Positions 46,497 through 54,515 are shown, counted from the stretch's first letter. The stretch: 64,000 nt of DNA from Actinotalea sp. Marseille-Q4924 (GCF_916618755.1 NZ_CAKAKB010000006.1:310001-374000), one strand, 5' to 3'. Notes: generated from the sequence alone by a model not told the origin. Translations and numbers: made by a program.

Positions 46497-47210
46497 TCAC
46501 GCCGGCTGCCCCGCCGCGAGGACGTCCTCGAGCTGACGGCACCGCTGCAGTGCGCGCCGCTGCGTCGTGGTCGTGACGCGCAGCCGGCGCTCTTCGTGGT
46601 CCGGACTGTGGACCACCAGGTACCAGAGCAGCGCAGACCGACCCCGGACCAGCGCGCCGTCGTAGCGCGCCGCCCTCACGTCGACGGGCCGGCCGCGGTC
46701 GAGCACCGTGGTGCGGAGCCACCCGCGGACGACGACGGCCTCCGGCGCGACCCACACCCCGACGAGCGGGGCTCGGCCCAGGAGCCACACGGCGTTCACG
46801 AGCAGCGCCGCGGCCAGGAGGGCGAGCCCCGCGCTACCTCGGGCTTCGGCGCCCGTGAAGGAGCACCCAACGAAGGTGCACCGGAGCGTCCCGAGCGACA
46901 CCTTCACCTCCACATCACGGAAGAGCGACTGCGCGAAGTCGGCATGGGCGACGAATCCCGCGGTGCGGAGTCCGGAGAAGTCGCACCGGATGAACACAGG
47001 CTGGGCACGCTTTCCCATCACGAGTCGAATCCCTGAGCGCCAGTACGACTGCTCACCCCTGATGGCGAGCTCTTCCCAGTGGAGACCTCTGCAGTCGACG
47101 TCGCGCACGGTGGCGGCGCCCGTGATGTCCAGTGAACGGCCTCGTGTACCTGCCATCGTGCCGAGTTGAATGGCGTCGATGGTGACATCTCTGCCGCGGG
47201 GCAGATTCAT
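46497..47210 (-). CDS. Chimeric protein: pentapeptide-like region plus membrane helix and PH-like domain
   Basis: The 237-residue protein has two unlike halves. Residues ~1-120 (SLDITGAATVRDVDCRGLHW; FIRCDFSGLRTAGFVAHADF; TFVGCSFTG) follow the five-residue periodicity of right-handed beta-helix/pentapeptide proteins. Then come a hydrophobic segment (LALLAAALLVNAVWLLG) and a C-terminal PH-like domain (VWVAPEAVVVRGWLRTTVLD; ALLWYLVVHSPDHEERRLRV). The first half has noticeably lower GC than the flanks. No known architecture matches. It may be a fusion made by recombination. Confidence 0.6.
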   Translation of the reverse strand: MNLPRGRDVTIDAIQLGTMAGTRGRSLDITGAATVRDVDCRGLHWEELAIRGEQSYWRSGIRLVMGKRAQPVFIRCDFSGLRTAGFVAHADFAQSLFRDVEVKVSLGTLRCTFVGCSFTGAEARGSAGLALLAAALLVNAVWLLGRAPLVGVWVAPEAVVVRGWLRTTVLDRGRPVDVRAARYDGALVRGRSALLWYLVVHSPDHEERRLRVTTTTQRRALQRCRQLEDVLAAGQPA

Positions 47211-47404
47211 GCTCCTCCTGGCGTCCTGGACAACCGGTCGGGACGCTACCGCACCGCCTCCCGCGACTTCCGATGTGATAGCCGTGCCGTGTTCTTCCCC
47301 TTTCGAGTGTTCCGACTTACTGCTCGACGGTGGGCCGGGCGCTGGGGTGACCGGCCTGGTGCCGTTCCGGAACGCCGAACTGCAAGCGGTCTAGCATCGG
47401 CGAG

Positions 47405-47857
47405 GTGGTTCGGTACCGGCGTCCCGTCACAGGCACGCACTTGCTGAGCGCGCCCGAGATGCGATTGCTGCATCCGGCGGAGCGCGCGTCAACGGCGACG
47501 ACGAACGCGCACGACGAGGGCGCCGGCTGCGGCTTCGACAACGGAAGCGCCGATGCCTATGTCGAGCGTTGGGTCGAGGTCGACGCGGGTGCTGGAGCAG
47601 TGCTGACCTGGTTCGCCGCACGCTTCCTTGACCTCGGCTGGGCGACAGACGGCCCGCTGCCGACGGGCGGTGCGGCGTACGTGCGCTTTCGTCGGGACCC
47701 GGACGAGCGACTCGGGGTGCTGCTGCAGGGCATGGGCGACTGGATGAGTCAGCCCGATCGGGCTGTGACGTGGGAAGCGGGCGTCAACTCGATGAGAGTT
47801 CACCTCGCGGTGGACGGCGCGTTCCCTCATGGCTCCACAGGTTTCCACGTGGGGTAG
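47405..47857 (+). CDS. Hypothetical protein
   Basis: A 150-residue protein starting at GTG 47405, where TAGCAT at 47392-47397 ends exactly 7 nt upstream (leaderless pattern). Core segments are RWVEVDAGAGAVLTWFAARF, LGWATDGPLPTGGAAYVRFR and GVLLQGMGDWMSQPDRAV. No family is recognised, and base composition is slightly less GC-rich than neighbours, suggesting accessory origin. It is divergent from the chimeric membrane protein, sharing a ~195-bp intergenic region, and convergent with the TetR gene. Confidence 0.55.
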   Translation: MVRYRRPVTGTHLLSAPEMRLLHPAERASTATTNAHDEGAGCGFDNGSADAYVERWVEVDAGAGAVLTWFAARFLDLGWATDGPLPTGGAAYVRFRRDPDERLGVLLQGMGDWMSQPDRAVTWEAGVNSMRVHLAVDGAFPHGSTGFHVG

Positions 47858-47908
47858 ATGCCGTTCTCGCGCCCGACGGAGCGAGGGCTCACGCCCGCCG
47901 CACAGGCC

Positions 47909-48580
47909 CTACCGAGCGCCCTCGTCCGTGTGCAGGTCGCGCTCCAAGCCCTCCAGCACCAGCTCCAGGCCGTACTCGAACTCGTCACCGAAGTCGTACC
48001 CCGGCTGCAGGGCGTGACCGGCGACGAGCTCAGCCAGGTGCGGGAAGTGCGCGGCCATGTCGGTCGTCTCCGCGAGGCCGTCGGCGATCTCCTGAACACC
48101 CTGACCCGGGCTGATCGGGAGGCTGACCTCCTGCGCCAGGAAGCCGTACAGGTGCGCGTCCACGAGCGCGAACGCGTGCGCCGTCATGGGGAGGGAGAAG
48201 CCGGCGGAGCGCAGCACGGCGATGACGGCGTCGAGGTGCGCGAGCGTGCCGCGGCCGGGCCTGCTGCGCGCGTTCATCAGCGGGATCACCCAGGGATGGC
48301 GCCGGATCACCGCCCGCGCCGAGTGCGACCGACGGCGCAGCTCGTCCTTCCAGTCCGCCCCGGCCACGGGCGCGTAGAACTCGGCGTAGATACGGTCGAC
48401 GACGCCGTCGAGCACGTCGTCCCGGTTCGGCACGTGGTGGTACAGCGACATCGCCTCGACGCCGAGCACCCGGCCCAGGGCGCGCATCGTCAGCCCCTCG
48501 ACGCCCTTGTCGTCCGCGAGCGCGATCGCCGCGCCGACGATGCGCTCGCGGCTGAGCGGTGTGCGGGTGCCTGCGGGCAC
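47909..48580 (-). CDS. TetR/AcrR family transcriptional regulator (TetR_C type)
   Basis: The 223-residue repressor has an N-terminal HTH, LSRERIVGAAIALADDKGVE, then MRALGRVLGVEAMSLYHHVP, and a C-terminal ligand domain of the tetracycline-repressor-like type (RRHPWVIPLMNARSRPGRG; FALVDAHLYGFLAQEVSLP). GTG 48580 has GGAGG 4 nt upstream. It is divergent from the alcohol dehydrogenase gene, and three palindromes lie between them, so it very likely represses both. The inducer is unknown. Confidence 0.88.
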   Translation of the reverse strand: MPAGTRTPLSRERIVGAAIALADDKGVEGLTMRALGRVLGVEAMSLYHHVPNRDDVLDGVVDRIYAEFYAPVAGADWKDELRRRSHSARAVIRRHPWVIPLMNARSRPGRGTLAHLDAVIAVLRSAGFSLPMTAHAFALVDAHLYGFLAQEVSLPISPGQGVQEIADGLAETTDMAAHFPHLAELVAGHALQPGYDFGDEFEYGLELVLEGLERDLHTDEGAR

Positions 48581-48617
48581 GGCGCCTCCCGTCGTCGTCC
48601 ACTCGCCGATCTGACGA

Positions 48618-48689
48618 CTTACACCATAAGGCTTGACGGCTCTTACGGCGTAAGACTAGCGTCCGTCCACATCAGCCTTACAGCGTCAG
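48618..48689. promoter_or_regulatory. Three TetR-type operator palindromes
   Basis: CTTACACCATAAG (48618-48630), CTTACGGCGTAAG (48642-48654, perfect outer arms) and CTTACAGCGTCAG (48677-48689, one arm degenerate) share a CTTA-N5-TAAG plan. The middle copy lies inside the promoter spacer of the rightward gene. Confidence 0.85.
48633..48662 (+). promoter_or_regulatory. Promoter of the NAD(P)-dependent alcohol dehydrogenase gene
   Basis: TTGACG (48633-48638), an 18-bp spacer and TAGCGT (48657-48662) form a housekeeping-type promoter. The central operator palindrome fills the spacer, so repressor binding should block polymerase. Confidence 0.7.
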
Positions 48690-48698
48690 GGAGTCGCC

Positions 48699-49736
48699 AT
48701 GTCGTCGAGTCAGCCCGCCCAGCAGGCAGCCGCGACCAGTCGCGGCCCCACCATTCGCGCCGCTGTCCGAGCGGAGTACGGCGGCCCGGAGGTCGTGGAG
48801 GTCCGCGACGTGCCGACGCCCGCCCCGAGCCGTCGCCAGGTCCTCCTCCGCGTCGTCGCTGCGGGCGTCGACCGCGGCCAGGTCCACATGATGACCGGCA
48901 CGCCGAGCGTCATGCGGGTGGCCACCGGTCTGCGGCGCCCCCGGCAGTCGGGCCTCGGGCTGGAGGTCGCCGGCATCGTCGAGGCCGTCGGCCCGGACGT
49001 GACGGGACTCGCGGTCGGCGACACGGTCTACGGCGCCGCGACGTCGTCGTTCGCCGAGCGTGCCGTCGCCGACCCCCGCAAGCTCGCGCGGGTCCCGACG
49101 GGGGTGGACCCGGTCCGGGTCGCCGCGCTGCCGGTCTCCGGCCTCACGGCCCTGCAGGCGCTGCGCGACGTCGCGCGGGTGCAGCCGGGCCACCGCGCCC
49201 TCGTCATCGGCGCCTCCGGAGGGGTCGGCTCGTACGCGGTGCAGCTCGCGGTCGCGATGGGCTGCGACGTCGTCGGCGTGTGCAGCGCCGCCAAGGCGGA
49301 CCTCGTGCGCGCGCTCGGAGCAACGGAGGTGATCGCCCACGACGAGCAGGACCTGCCGACCGACGGGTCGTTCGACGCCGTCCTCGACATCGCCGGCGGG
49401 CGACCGGTGACCCGGCTACGGCAGGCGCTGCGCTCGTCGGGCACCCTCGTGCTCGTCGGTGACGAGACCGGCGGCCCCGTCACCGGCAACCTCGGCCGCC
49501 AGATCCGCGCGAGCCTCGCGTCGCTCGTCGGCCGCCGCGGACCGCGGGTGCGGATGTTCGTCTCGTCAACCCGCACAGCGGACCTCCAGGAGCTCGCCGG
49601 CTACGTCGAGCGCGGGCAGGTCCGGCCGACCCTCCAACGCACCTTCCCGCTCGAGGAGACGGCCGCCGCCCTCGCGCACGTCCAGGAGGGCCGGGTCCGC
49701 GGCAAGGTCGTCGTCCAGGTGTCGAACGAACGCTGA
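48699..49736 (+). CDS. Zinc-independent MDR-type alcohol dehydrogenase / quinone oxidoreductase
   Basis: The 345-residue medium-chain dehydrogenase/reductase shows an N-terminal GroES-like domain (EVRDVPTPAPSRRQVLLRVV; GLEVAGIVEAVGPDVTGLAV) and Rossmann domain with ALVIGASGGVGSYAVQLAVA. The structural zinc cysteines and catalytic Cys/His of zinc-ADHs are absent, so it is quinone-reductase-like and NADPH-dependent. ATG 48699 has AGGGAG upstream. The divergent TetR gene and operators suggest induction by a toxic carbonyl or quinone. Confidence 0.85.
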   Translation: MSSSQPAQQAAATSRGPTIRAAVRAEYGGPEVVEVRDVPTPAPSRRQVLLRVVAAGVDRGQVHMMTGTPSVMRVATGLRRPRQSGLGLEVAGIVEAVGPDVTGLAVGDTVYGAATSSFAERAVADPRKLARVPTGVDPVRVAALPVSGLTALQALRDVARVQPGHRALVIGASGGVGSYAVQLAVAMGCDVVGVCSAAKADLVRALGATEVIAHDEQDLPTDGSFDAVLDIAGGRPVTRLRQALRSSGTLVLVGDETGGPVTGNLGRQIRASLASLVGRRGPRVRMFVSSTRTADLQELAGYVERGQVRPTLQRTFPLEETAAALAHVQEGRVRGKVVVQVSNER

Positions 49737-49747
49737 GAGGGCCGGCC

Positions 49748-50902
49748 TCAGCCCTGCCAGGCGGCGATGCGGTCCAGCGCCTCGTCCACCGCCGCCTCCC
49801 CCGCCGCGAAGGACAACCGCACCCACCGGGCGCCGTCGACCGGGTCGAAGTCCGTCCCGGGCGTCAGCGCGACGCCCGTCTCGGCCAGCAGCCGCGCGCA
49901 CCAGCCGACGGAGTCGTCGGTCCCGACGTCCGCGTAGAGGTAGAACGCACCGTCGGGCGGGGCGACGGACCAGCCCAGCGCCGGCACCCGCCGCAGCAGC
50001 AGGTCCCGCGCGGCCGCGTACCCGCGGACCCGCTCGTCCGCCTCCGCGTACGACTCCTCCGTGAACGCCGCGAGCGCCGCGTGCTGCGCCAGCGCCGGCG
50101 GGCACAGCGCGAGGTTGCCGGCGAGCGCGTCGACCGGCGGCACGAGGTCCGGCGGCAGCACGAGCCACCCCAGCCGCCAGCCCGTCATCCCCCAGTACTT
50201 CGAGAAGCTCGAGACGACGACGGCGCCCTCGTCCGCCCGGCCCGCGGCCGTCGCCCCGCGCCCCGCGTCGCCGTAGGTGATGCCGTGGTAGATCTCGTCG
50301 CTGACCAGCCGGACCCCGTGGTCCGCGCACCAGCCGACGACGGCGTCCAGCTCGGCCCCGGTGACCATCGTCCCCGTGGGGTTGGCCGGGCTCGCGAGGA
50401 CCAGACCCGCGAGCGGGGCGTCGTCGTGCGCGGCGGCGAGCTGCGCCGTCGTCGGGCGGAAGCCGGTCGCGGGACCGCAGTCCAGGTCGACCACATCGAC
50501 GCCCAGCGACGTGAGGATGTTGCGGTACGCCGGGTAGCCGGGGCGGGCCAGCGCGACGCGGTCCCCCGGCTCGAACGCCGCCAGGAACGCGAGCAGGAAG
50601 GCTCCCGAGGACCCGGTCGTGACCACGACGCGCGCCGGGTCCAGGTCGACGTCGTACCAGCGGCCGTAGTGCCGGGCGAGGGCCGCACGGAGCGCCGGGG
50701 TGCCGATCGCCTCGGTGTAGCCCAGGTCGCCGTCGGCGAGGAGACCCATGGCCGCGGCGCGGACGGCGGACGGTGCGCCCGACGCCGGCTGACCGGCGCA
50801 CAGGCTGATGACGGACTCGCCGGCGACCGCGCGGGCGTTGGCCGCCGCGAGGACCTCCATGACGGCGAACGGTGGCACCTGCGAACGTCGGGCGATCCTC
50901 AT
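49748..50902 (-). CDS. PLP-dependent class I/II aminotransferase
   Basis: The 384-residue fold-type I enzyme has ISLCAGQPASGAP at the N-terminus, GYTEAIGTPALRAALARHYG, the Asn and Pro of LASPANPTGTMV, DEIYHGITYG, and the PLP lysine in SSFSKYWGMTGWRLGW. The arginine that binds substrate carboxylate is probably in WVRLSFA. It resembles aspartate/aromatic or alanine aminotransferases, and the amino donor is not determined. CACCAT (complement of 50909-50914) ends 6 nt before ATG 50902. Confidence 0.88.
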   Translation of the reverse strand: MRIARRSQVPPFAVMEVLAAANARAVAGESVISLCAGQPASGAPSAVRAAAMGLLADGDLGYTEAIGTPALRAALARHYGRWYDVDLDPARVVVTTGSSGAFLLAFLAAFEPGDRVALARPGYPAYRNILTSLGVDVVDLDCGPATGFRPTTAQLAAAHDDAPLAGLVLASPANPTGTMVTGAELDAVVGWCADHGVRLVSDEIYHGITYGDAGRGATAAGRADEGAVVVSSFSKYWGMTGWRLGWLVLPPDLVPPVDALAGNLALCPPALAQHAALAAFTEESYAEADERVRGYAAARDLLLRRVPALGWSVAPPDGAFYLYADVGTDDSVGWCARLLAETGVALTPGTDFDPVDGARWVRLSFAAGEAAVDEALDRIAAWQG

Positions 50903-50948
50903 GGCCCCATGGTGCCGGGTGCGCCCGGCGCACCGCCCCGGGGTGCCG

Positions 50949-51356
50949 TCAGAAGTCGAACAGGTCCTCGAGGAAGGCCTTCTTCTTGCGCCGCTTGTCG
51001 TAGCGGGGGTCGTACCCGCCCTGGCGCGGGTCGTAGCCGCGCTGGTCCCGGTCACCGCCGTACCGCGGGTCCCCGGACCGCGGGTCGCGACGCGGGTCGT
51101 ACCCGCTGCCGTACCCCGGGTCCGGGCGGACGTCACCGAAGCGCGGTTGGAAGCGCGGGTCGTGGTGGTCGGGCCGGTACTCGCCCGTGGCCGCGTCGAG
51201 CGCCGACTGCGCCGCGACCGGGGCCGTGGACCGTTCGATGATCTTGTCGAGCTCTCCGCGGTCGAGCCACACACCGCGGCACGTCGGGCAGTAGTCGATC
51301 TCGATGCCCTGGCGGTCGGTCATGACGAGCTCGACGCTGTCGACGGGGCAGCGCAT
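50949..51356 (-). CDS. zf-TFIIB domain protein with Asp/Arg/Gly-rich tail
   Basis: The 135-residue protein begins with a small zinc ribbon: MRCPVDSVELVMTDRQGIEI, then DYCPTCRGVWLDRGELDKII. Its single first Cys followed by CxxC is typical of bacterial zf-TFIIB proteins. The remainder is a low-complexity, repeat-like tail (DPRRDPRSGDPRYGGDRDQ; GYDPRQGGYDPRYDKRRKKK). Nucleic-acid binding is likely, but the role is unknown. GAGGAGGACCCG precedes ATG 51356. Confidence 0.85.
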   Translation of the reverse strand: MRCPVDSVELVMTDRQGIEIDYCPTCRGVWLDRGELDKIIERSTAPVAAQSALDAATGEYRPDHHDPRFQPRFGDVRPDPGYGSGYDPRRDPRSGDPRYGGDRDQRGYDPRQGGYDPRYDKRRKKKAFLEDLFDF

Positions 51357-51419
51357 CGGGTCCTCCTCGGTCGGTGGTCGCCGGGCTGGCGAGGCACGAG
51401 CATCCCACTGACTCGACGC

Positions 51420-51956
51420 TCAGGACGGTCCGGTTGTTCCCGCCGCGCGGTCCGCGAGCGCACGACGGACGTGCTCGACGATGCCGTCCGCGGCCGCCTC
51501 GACCTCCGCGAGCGTCGTCTCGAAGCCGGCCTGGTCGCCGTACCACGGGTCGTCGACGTCGAGGGCGTGCTCGGGCCCGTCGGTCGGTGCGGCCGGGTCG
51601 AAGGAGCGGTACATGCGGATGCGCTCCGTCACGCCCGGCTCCTCGTGCGCGATCCGGCGCAGTGCGCGGGCGTGGCTCGCCGTCATCGCGAGCACGAGGT
51701 CGTGCGCGGCGAGGTCGACCGCCGTCACCTGCCGGGCGCGGCGACGCGGCACGTCGTAGCCGCCGGCGCGCAGGGCCACCTGGGCGCGGTGGTCGATGGG
51801 GTTGCCGTGCTCCTCGTCGCTCACCCCGGTCGAGTCGACGACGACGGCGTCGCCGAGGCCCGCACGCTCGAACCGGTCCCGAAGGACCACCTCGGCCATC
51901 GGGGAGCGGCAGATGTTGCCGGTGCAGACGGTCATGACGCGGTAGGGGCGGCTCAC
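51420..51956 (-). CDS. Low-molecular-weight protein-tyrosine phosphatase
   Basis: The 178-residue enzyme has the P-loop VCTGNICRSPMAEVVL (CX5R with C and R) and the general-acid Asp in DVDDPWYGD near the C-terminus. It dephosphorylates protein tyrosines, and no tyrosine kinase lies nearby. Start GTG 51956 is supported by GACAAT (complement of 51963-51968) ending 6 nt before it, and gives a family-like N-terminus (VSRPYRVMTVCTGN). Confidence 0.9.
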   Translation of the reverse strand: MSRPYRVMTVCTGNICRSPMAEVVLRDRFERAGLGDAVVVDSTGVSDEEHGNPIDHRAQVALRAGGYDVPRRRARQVTAVDLAAHDLVLAMTASHARALRRIAHEEPGVTERIRMYRSFDPAAPTDGPEHALDVDDPWYGDQAGFETTLAEVEAAADGIVEHVRRALADRAAGTTGPS

Positions 51957-52026
51957 GTGCCCATTGTCGCGGACGGCCGGCACGGGCGGACCTCTCGCGG
52001 CGCCGGCCGACCCCAACCCCTCCAGG

Positions 52027-52092
52027 CCGCATCTCTGCGTCCGATCCGCATGTCGCACCGTGCGGATCGGACGCACGGTGGCGGATCAGACG
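52027..52092. repeat. Palindromic dispersed repeat, copy B
   Basis: The element contains a perfect 14-bp inverted repeat GCGTCCGATCCGCA / TGCGGATCGGACGC around a 10-nt spacer, followed by ACGGTGGCGGATCAGACG. It matches copy A at 24291-24355 over about 57 aligned positions with some 7-8 differences. It is intergenic, upstream of the phosphatase gene. Confidence 0.75.
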
Positions 52093-52127
52093 CGGGGTGG
52101 GGCGGGCGGGGGGCGCCGGCGGGCAGG

Positions 52128-52336
52128 AGAAAACCCGTGGGCTCCTGGTCTGGGACCAGGGTGTCGCGATGGACGAGTCACGACCCCCACGGGCTCCGGC
52201 GACTGCCTGGGTCTCGCTCGCCGCTCGAGGCGGGTCGGGACCGGAAGCACTCCGTCCGATGTTCTCGGGCGACTAGCGGACAGTCACCTCACGCGTCCTG
52301 GATGTATGCACCGTCGGACCACCTCCTTTCCCGTGT
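52128..52336 (-). ncRNA. Candidate structured RNA transcript ending in a three-way-junction terminator
   Basis: On the complement strand, transcription from the promoter at 52343-52371 should start near 52336. The transcript carries a very strong Shine-Dalgarno sequence, a 12-residue ORF, then a 60-nt fold: outer stem CCCGTGGG/CCCACGGG (52186-52193 with 52134-52141), inner hairpin GTCGTG/CGCGAC, and a 7-bp hairpin CCTGGTC-CCA-GACCAGG (52144-52160). The outer stem is followed directly by TTTT (52130-52133). No known RNA family is recognised. It could be a small mRNA with structured terminator, a leader, or a regulatory RNA. Confidence 0.55.
52273..52311 (-). CDS. 12-residue ORF with near-perfect Shine-Dalgarno
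   Basis: GTG 52311 begins a peptide MHTSRTREVTVR ending at TAG. Upstream AAAGGAGGTGGTCC (complement of 52316-52329) matches all but one base of the sequence complementary to the 16S rRNA 3' end, far stronger than any other ribosome site in the window. No amino-acid run typical of attenuator peptides is present, so its role is unknown. Confidence 0.45.
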   Translation of the reverse strand: MHTSRTREVTVR

Positions 52337-52342
52337 GGCACG

Positions 52343-52371
52343 ACGGTAAGCCGCCGTCGGCCGTCTGCCAA
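52343..52371 (-). promoter_or_regulatory. Housekeeping-type promoter for the structured RNA
   Basis: On the complement strand TTGGCA (52366-52371), exactly 17 bp, then TACCGT (52343-52348) form a good sigma-70-type promoter. Predicted start lies near 52336, a few bases before the Shine-Dalgarno. Confidence 0.7.
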
Positions 52372-52477
52372 GAGTTTTCGCCACGGTGCGCTCCCCAGGT
52401 GCCCCCCGTATGGTCGGGTCGTCCGGGCCGCTGACGTCCGGCGCGCCCGTCTGCCCCCGCACAGGACCCAGGACCGC

Positions 52478-54406
52478 ATGCCTCGTCCCACCCGGACCGC
52501 CCTCGTCGCCGTGGTCGCGCTCGCCCTTGCTGGTTGCTCCGTCGTCGCGCCCGACGGCGAGCGCGAGTCGCTGCCGACCGCCACGCCGACCCCGACGCCC
52601 GAGCCGCCGACCGTCCACCAGGGCGAGGTGAGCGTGCCGCCGGACGCGACGACCGTCCTCGACGCCGCCGACCCGGTCGCCGCCGCCCTGCGCACCAGCG
52701 AGACGCTCTTCGCCTCCGCGCCGGTCGCCGTCGTCGCTCCGGCCGACGACGTCGCGGCGCAGCTCCGGGCGGCGTCCGCGGCCGTCGCGCTCGGCGCGCC
52801 CCTCCTGCTGGACGCTGCCGACGACGGCGCCGCGGCCGAGGCCGGCGAGGGCACCGAGGACGGGTCCGGGGACGCCGCCTCGCCCGCGCCGACCCCCTCG
52901 CCGGACGCGTCCGACGAGAGCGCCCCGCCCACGGACGCCACCGCGGCCGAGCTGGACCGCCTGGAGGTCCTGGCCGTCCTCACCGTCGGTGAGGTGACGG
53001 TCGACGCCACGGAGGACGTCGTCGTCGTGGCCGCCCCGCAGGACGACGCCGCCCTCGCCGAGCTGCTCGGGACGGAGCTCGGCGCGGCGACGCCCGTCGC
53101 AGCCGGGGGCGAGGCGACGTCGGTCGCGGGACTGGACCGCGCGGCGCCCGCGCTGCTGGCGCTCGAGGGCGCGGCGCCCCCGGCGCCCGGCGCCGAGGAC
53201 GAGACCACCGGGTCGGGCACCGAGGCTCCCGGGGCGACACCCGGCGCGACGCCTGGGACCTCGCCCGCGCCCTCCCCCTCGAGCGAGGAGGACGAGGCGC
53301 CCGAGGACGAGGGCAGCGAGGAGTCCACCGACGACGCCCCGGCGGAGGCATGGCCCCTCACCGAGCTGCCCGAGGCGCCGGAGGCGGCGACGCTGCTGGT
53401 CACGGGCGGGACGCAGGACCTCGCCCCCACGGCGACGGCCCGTGCGGCGGGGCTCGCCGTCGTCGCCGTGCCCAGCGGCGACCCTCGTGCGACGAGCGCG
53501 ACGGTGCAGGCCGTCGCGGCCGCCGCGCCGCAGACCGTGGTGGCCCTCGGACCGGCCTTCGGGACGCCCGAGGAGCTGGCGTGGAAGGTCCGGACCGCGG
53601 CGACCGGGGTCGAGCTGCCCGGCGGCGGCCAGGTGCTGTTCCCGGGTCGGCGCATGGTGGCGCTGTACGGCACGCCGGGGACGTCCGCGCTCGGCATGCT
53701 CGGCGAGCAGGACCTGCCGGGCAGCATCGCTCGTGCCCAGCAGCTCGCCGCGCAGTACCAGGCCCTCACGCCGGACGTCGTCGTCCCCGCCTTCGAGATC
53801 ATCGCGACGGTCGCGGCGGCCGAGGCGACACCCGACGGCAACTACTCGCGCGAGCTGCCCGTGGAGTCGTTCGTGCCGTGGGTCGAGGCGGCACGGGACG
53901 CCGGCGTCTACGTCGTCATCGACCTGCAGCCGGGGCGCACGGACTTCCTCACCCAGGCGAAGATGTACGAGCCGCTGCTGCGGTACCCGAACGTCGGGCT
54001 CGCGCTCGACCCGGAGTGGCGCCTCGCGCCGGACCAGGTGCACCTGCGCCAGATCGGTTCCGTCGGGATCGACGAGGTCAACACCGTCGCGGACTGGCTC
54101 GCCCAGCTCACCCGGGACAACGCGCTGCCCCAGAAGCTGCTGGTCCTGCACCAGTTCCGGCTGTCGATGGTGCAGGAGCGGGAGCGGCTCGACATGTCGC
54201 ACGAGGAGCTCGCCCTCATGGTCCACGTGGACGGGCAGGGCTCCCAGCCGGCGAAGCAGGACACGTGGAGCGCCCTGCGGAGGACGGCGCCCGAGGGGCT
54301 GTGGTGGGGCTGGAAGAACTTCGTCGACGAGGACCTGCCGATGCTGACGCCGGAGCAGACGTACGGCGGGGTGCAGCCGGTGCCGGACTTCGTCAGCTAC
54401 CAGTAG
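52478..54406 (+). CDS. Large exported lipoprotein with CWB2-like region and conserved C-terminal domain
   Basis: The 642-residue protein has a lipoprotein signal ending in the lipobox LALAGC (Cys about residue 21). Residues ~60-110 and ~165-190 resemble cell-wall-binding-repeat-2 halves (LRAASAAVALGAPLLL; LEVLAVLTVGEVTV). Two long Asp/Glu/Pro/Ser/Thr-rich linkers follow. The last ~260 residues form a well-conserved-looking globular domain (ESFVPWVEAARDAGVYVVID; PNVGLALDPEWRL; LLVLHQFRLSMV; MVHVDGQGSQPAKQ), possibly a TIM-barrel hydrolase. Function is unknown, at the cell surface. Confidence 0.7.
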   Translation: MPRPTRTALVAVVALALAGCSVVAPDGERESLPTATPTPTPEPPTVHQGEVSVPPDATTVLDAADPVAAALRTSETLFASAPVAVVAPADDVAAQLRAASAAVALGAPLLLDAADDGAAAEAGEGTEDGSGDAASPAPTPSPDASDESAPPTDATAAELDRLEVLAVLTVGEVTVDATEDVVVVAAPQDDAALAELLGTELGAATPVAAGGEATSVAGLDRAAPALLALEGAAPPAPGAEDETTGSGTEAPGATPGATPGTSPAPSPSSEEDEAPEDEGSEESTDDAPAEAWPLTELPEAPEAATLLVTGGTQDLAPTATARAAGLAVVAVPSGDPRATSATVQAVAAAAPQTVVALGPAFGTPEELAWKVRTAATGVELPGGGQVLFPGRRMVALYGTPGTSALGMLGEQDLPGSIARAQQLAAQYQALTPDVVVPAFEIIATVAAAEATPDGNYSRELPVESFVPWVEAARDAGVYVVIDLQPGRTDFLTQAKMYEPLLRYPNVGLALDPEWRLAPDQVHLRQIGSVGIDEVNTVADWLAQLTRDNALPQKLLVLHQFRLSMVQERERLDMSHEELALMVHVDGQGSQPAKQDTWSALRRTAPEGLWWGWKNFVDEDLPMLTPEQTYGGVQPVPDFVSYQ

Positions 54407-54466
54407 CGCGGAGGTGCCTGCCCGGGACGGGCGGCACGCACGGACCGACGCGCACCCGGACAGCAC

Positions 54467-54500
54467 AGAGCCCGGCGCACCCCTCGGGGCGCCGGGCTCT
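54467..54500. terminator. Bidirectional intrinsic terminator
   Basis: A perfect 12-bp stem AGAGCCCGGCGC/GCGCCGGGCTCT plus inner CCCC/GGGG pairs lies between the lipoprotein gene and the convergent 50-residue riboswitch-controlled ORF. No T tract is present. Confidence 0.85.
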
Positions 54501-54515
54501 CGTGTGCTGAGGGTG

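Noticed and set aside
52316-52329. Plus-strand GGACCACCTCCTTT resembles the 3' end of 16S rRNA
   Set aside because: No other rRNA sequence surrounds it. It is simply the complement of a very strong Shine-Dalgarno on the minus strand.
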